A stretch of DNA of 33,222 nt from Candidatus Brocadiia bacterium (GTDB taxonomy: Bacteria > Planctomycetota > PUPC01), in contig JAUWIN010000017.1 of the NCBI GenBank assembly GCA_030605345.1, forward strand, positions 1 to 33,222, written 5' to 3'. Shown in pieces: positions 32,133-33,222 of the stretch. How positions within the stretch are numbered: position 1 is the stretch's first letter; every line of letters begins with the position of its first letter. The position numbers and the translations under genes were made by a program. The notes under the pieces are model-generated. The model saw only the letters and a list, made by a program, of their open reading frames with translations. It was not told the DNA's origin and searched no databases.

Positions 32133-32179
32133 CCGCCTGGCTGGCTGTAAGATTTTGTGAAAATCTCTGGAACAAGGGC

Positions 32180-32207
32180 TTGACAGGGCAGGAATTCGTG
32201 CTATACT
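32180..32207 (+). promoter_or_regulatory. rRNA operon promoter
   Basis: A perfect TTGACA (32180-32185) and TATACT (32202-32207) are 16 bp apart, about 260 bp before the mature 16S end. Confidence 0.88.
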
Positions 32208-32256
32208 TGTGCATGACGTAGAGTGTGTGTGTTCAATTTGCGCTGCTCTATTGTTC

Positions 32257-32270
32257 TGTTCTTTGACAAT
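32257..32270 (+). promoter_or_regulatory. boxA-like antitermination element
   Basis: TGTTCTTTGACAAT resembles boxA of rRNA leaders (TGCTCTTTAACA in E. coli), where NusB and S10 load onto the transcript. Confidence 0.65.
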
Positions 32271-32468
32271 TGGGTGTTGCGCGTAGCGTTGACGAGTGTG
32301 GAGCTCTCGCAGCCTCTTGTGGGCTGCGGAACTCAATAATCCTACCGCGGTTTGGGCCTTTAGTCAGCCCGTGCCGCGGTGGTGTCTCTCTCCAACGTCC
32401 GGGGGCGATTTTTGCGTCAGGCCCTTTGGTTGGGTCTTTTCGCGGGAATAGACCTCCGGATTAAGATA

Positions 32469-33222
<754 letters not shown>

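Larger units (their letters stand above)
32133..32468 (+). promoter_or_regulatory. rRNA operon promoter and leader region
   Basis: This 336-bp stretch has no gene. It holds a short A/T hairpin (AGATTTT-GTG-AAAATCT, 32150-32166), the rrn promoter (32180-32207), the boxA-like element (32257-32270), a hairpin GCAGCC/GGCTGC (32309-32327), and a second hairpin ACCGCGG/CCGCGGT (32344-32380) with an inner GGGC/GCCC. The last part probably pairs with sequence beyond the 16S 3' end for RNase III processing, which lies outside the window. Confidence 0.7.

Noticed and set aside
32150-32166. A/T hairpin AGATTTT-GTG-AAAATCT as the def terminator
   Set aside because: No T-tract follows and the stem is weak; it is listed only as part of the rrn leader region.

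Overview
This is a GC-rich bacterial chromosome segment in three parts: an accessory or cell-envelope half (about 1-16.8 kb), a nearly complete S10-spc-alpha ribosomal protein superoperon (about 16.8-32.1 kb), and the start of an rRNA operon whose 16S gene runs off the right edge. Housekeeping promoters are easy to read, being close to TTGACA-N16/17-TATAAT. The host is probably an uncultivated member of the Planctomycetes/PVC group or a neighbouring candidate phylum. The reasons are the prepilin-like proteins with a very short basic leader and an H..GFS.VFFD.HVEF ending, the ThuA and Gfo/Idh/MocA pair, the paired GT4-type glycosyltransferases, and a divergent 16S 5' end. I cannot place the 16S by eye, so the phylum is a guess.

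Left part. A truncated FliA/WhiG-type sigma factor is followed by two tandem, independently transcribed prepilin-like genes, each with its own promoter, leader and terminator, repeated with an 848-bp period. Then come tRNA-Glu(UUC), a GT9 heptosyltransferase-like enzyme, a convergent radical SAM/SPASM protein, and a divergent operon of two related GT-B glycosyltransferases, the first fused to a large C-terminal domain. A minus-strand ThuA to Gfo/Idh operon follows.

Between 10.4 and 12.6 kb lies a lower-GC cassette. It encodes a TcmP-like protein (Rossmann methyltransferase-like motifs) overlapping a Gp37/Gp68-type three-Cys-motif protein (C-x6-C-x2-C, radical-SAM-like). It is bracketed by two near-identical REP-like palindromes, preceded by a perfect 12-bp inverted repeat and followed by a 21-bp tandem repeat. 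This is the best candidate in the window for an undescribed system. To its right are a QueD to HPS-RraA fusion operon (minus strand), a secreted protein with an aspartate-rich tract, and a TSUP/TauE permease.

Right part. The order is rpsJ-rplD-rplW-rplB-rpsS-rplV-rpsC-rplP-rpmC-rpsQ-rplN-rplX-rplE-rpsN-rpsH-rplF-rplR-rpsE-rplO-secY-adk-map-infA-rpmJ-rpsM-rpsK-rpsD-rpoA-rplQ. It starts from one strong promoter with a structured leader. The genes are tightly packed, with many 1-23 nt overlaps. The gene for L3 (rplC), normally between rpsJ and rplD, is absent: those two genes are 2 nt apart. L30 (rpmD) is also absent. def (peptide deformylase) follows from its own promoter and works with map in N-terminal maturation of nascent proteins. 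An rrn promoter, a boxA-like antitermination signal and leader hairpins then precede the 16S gene.
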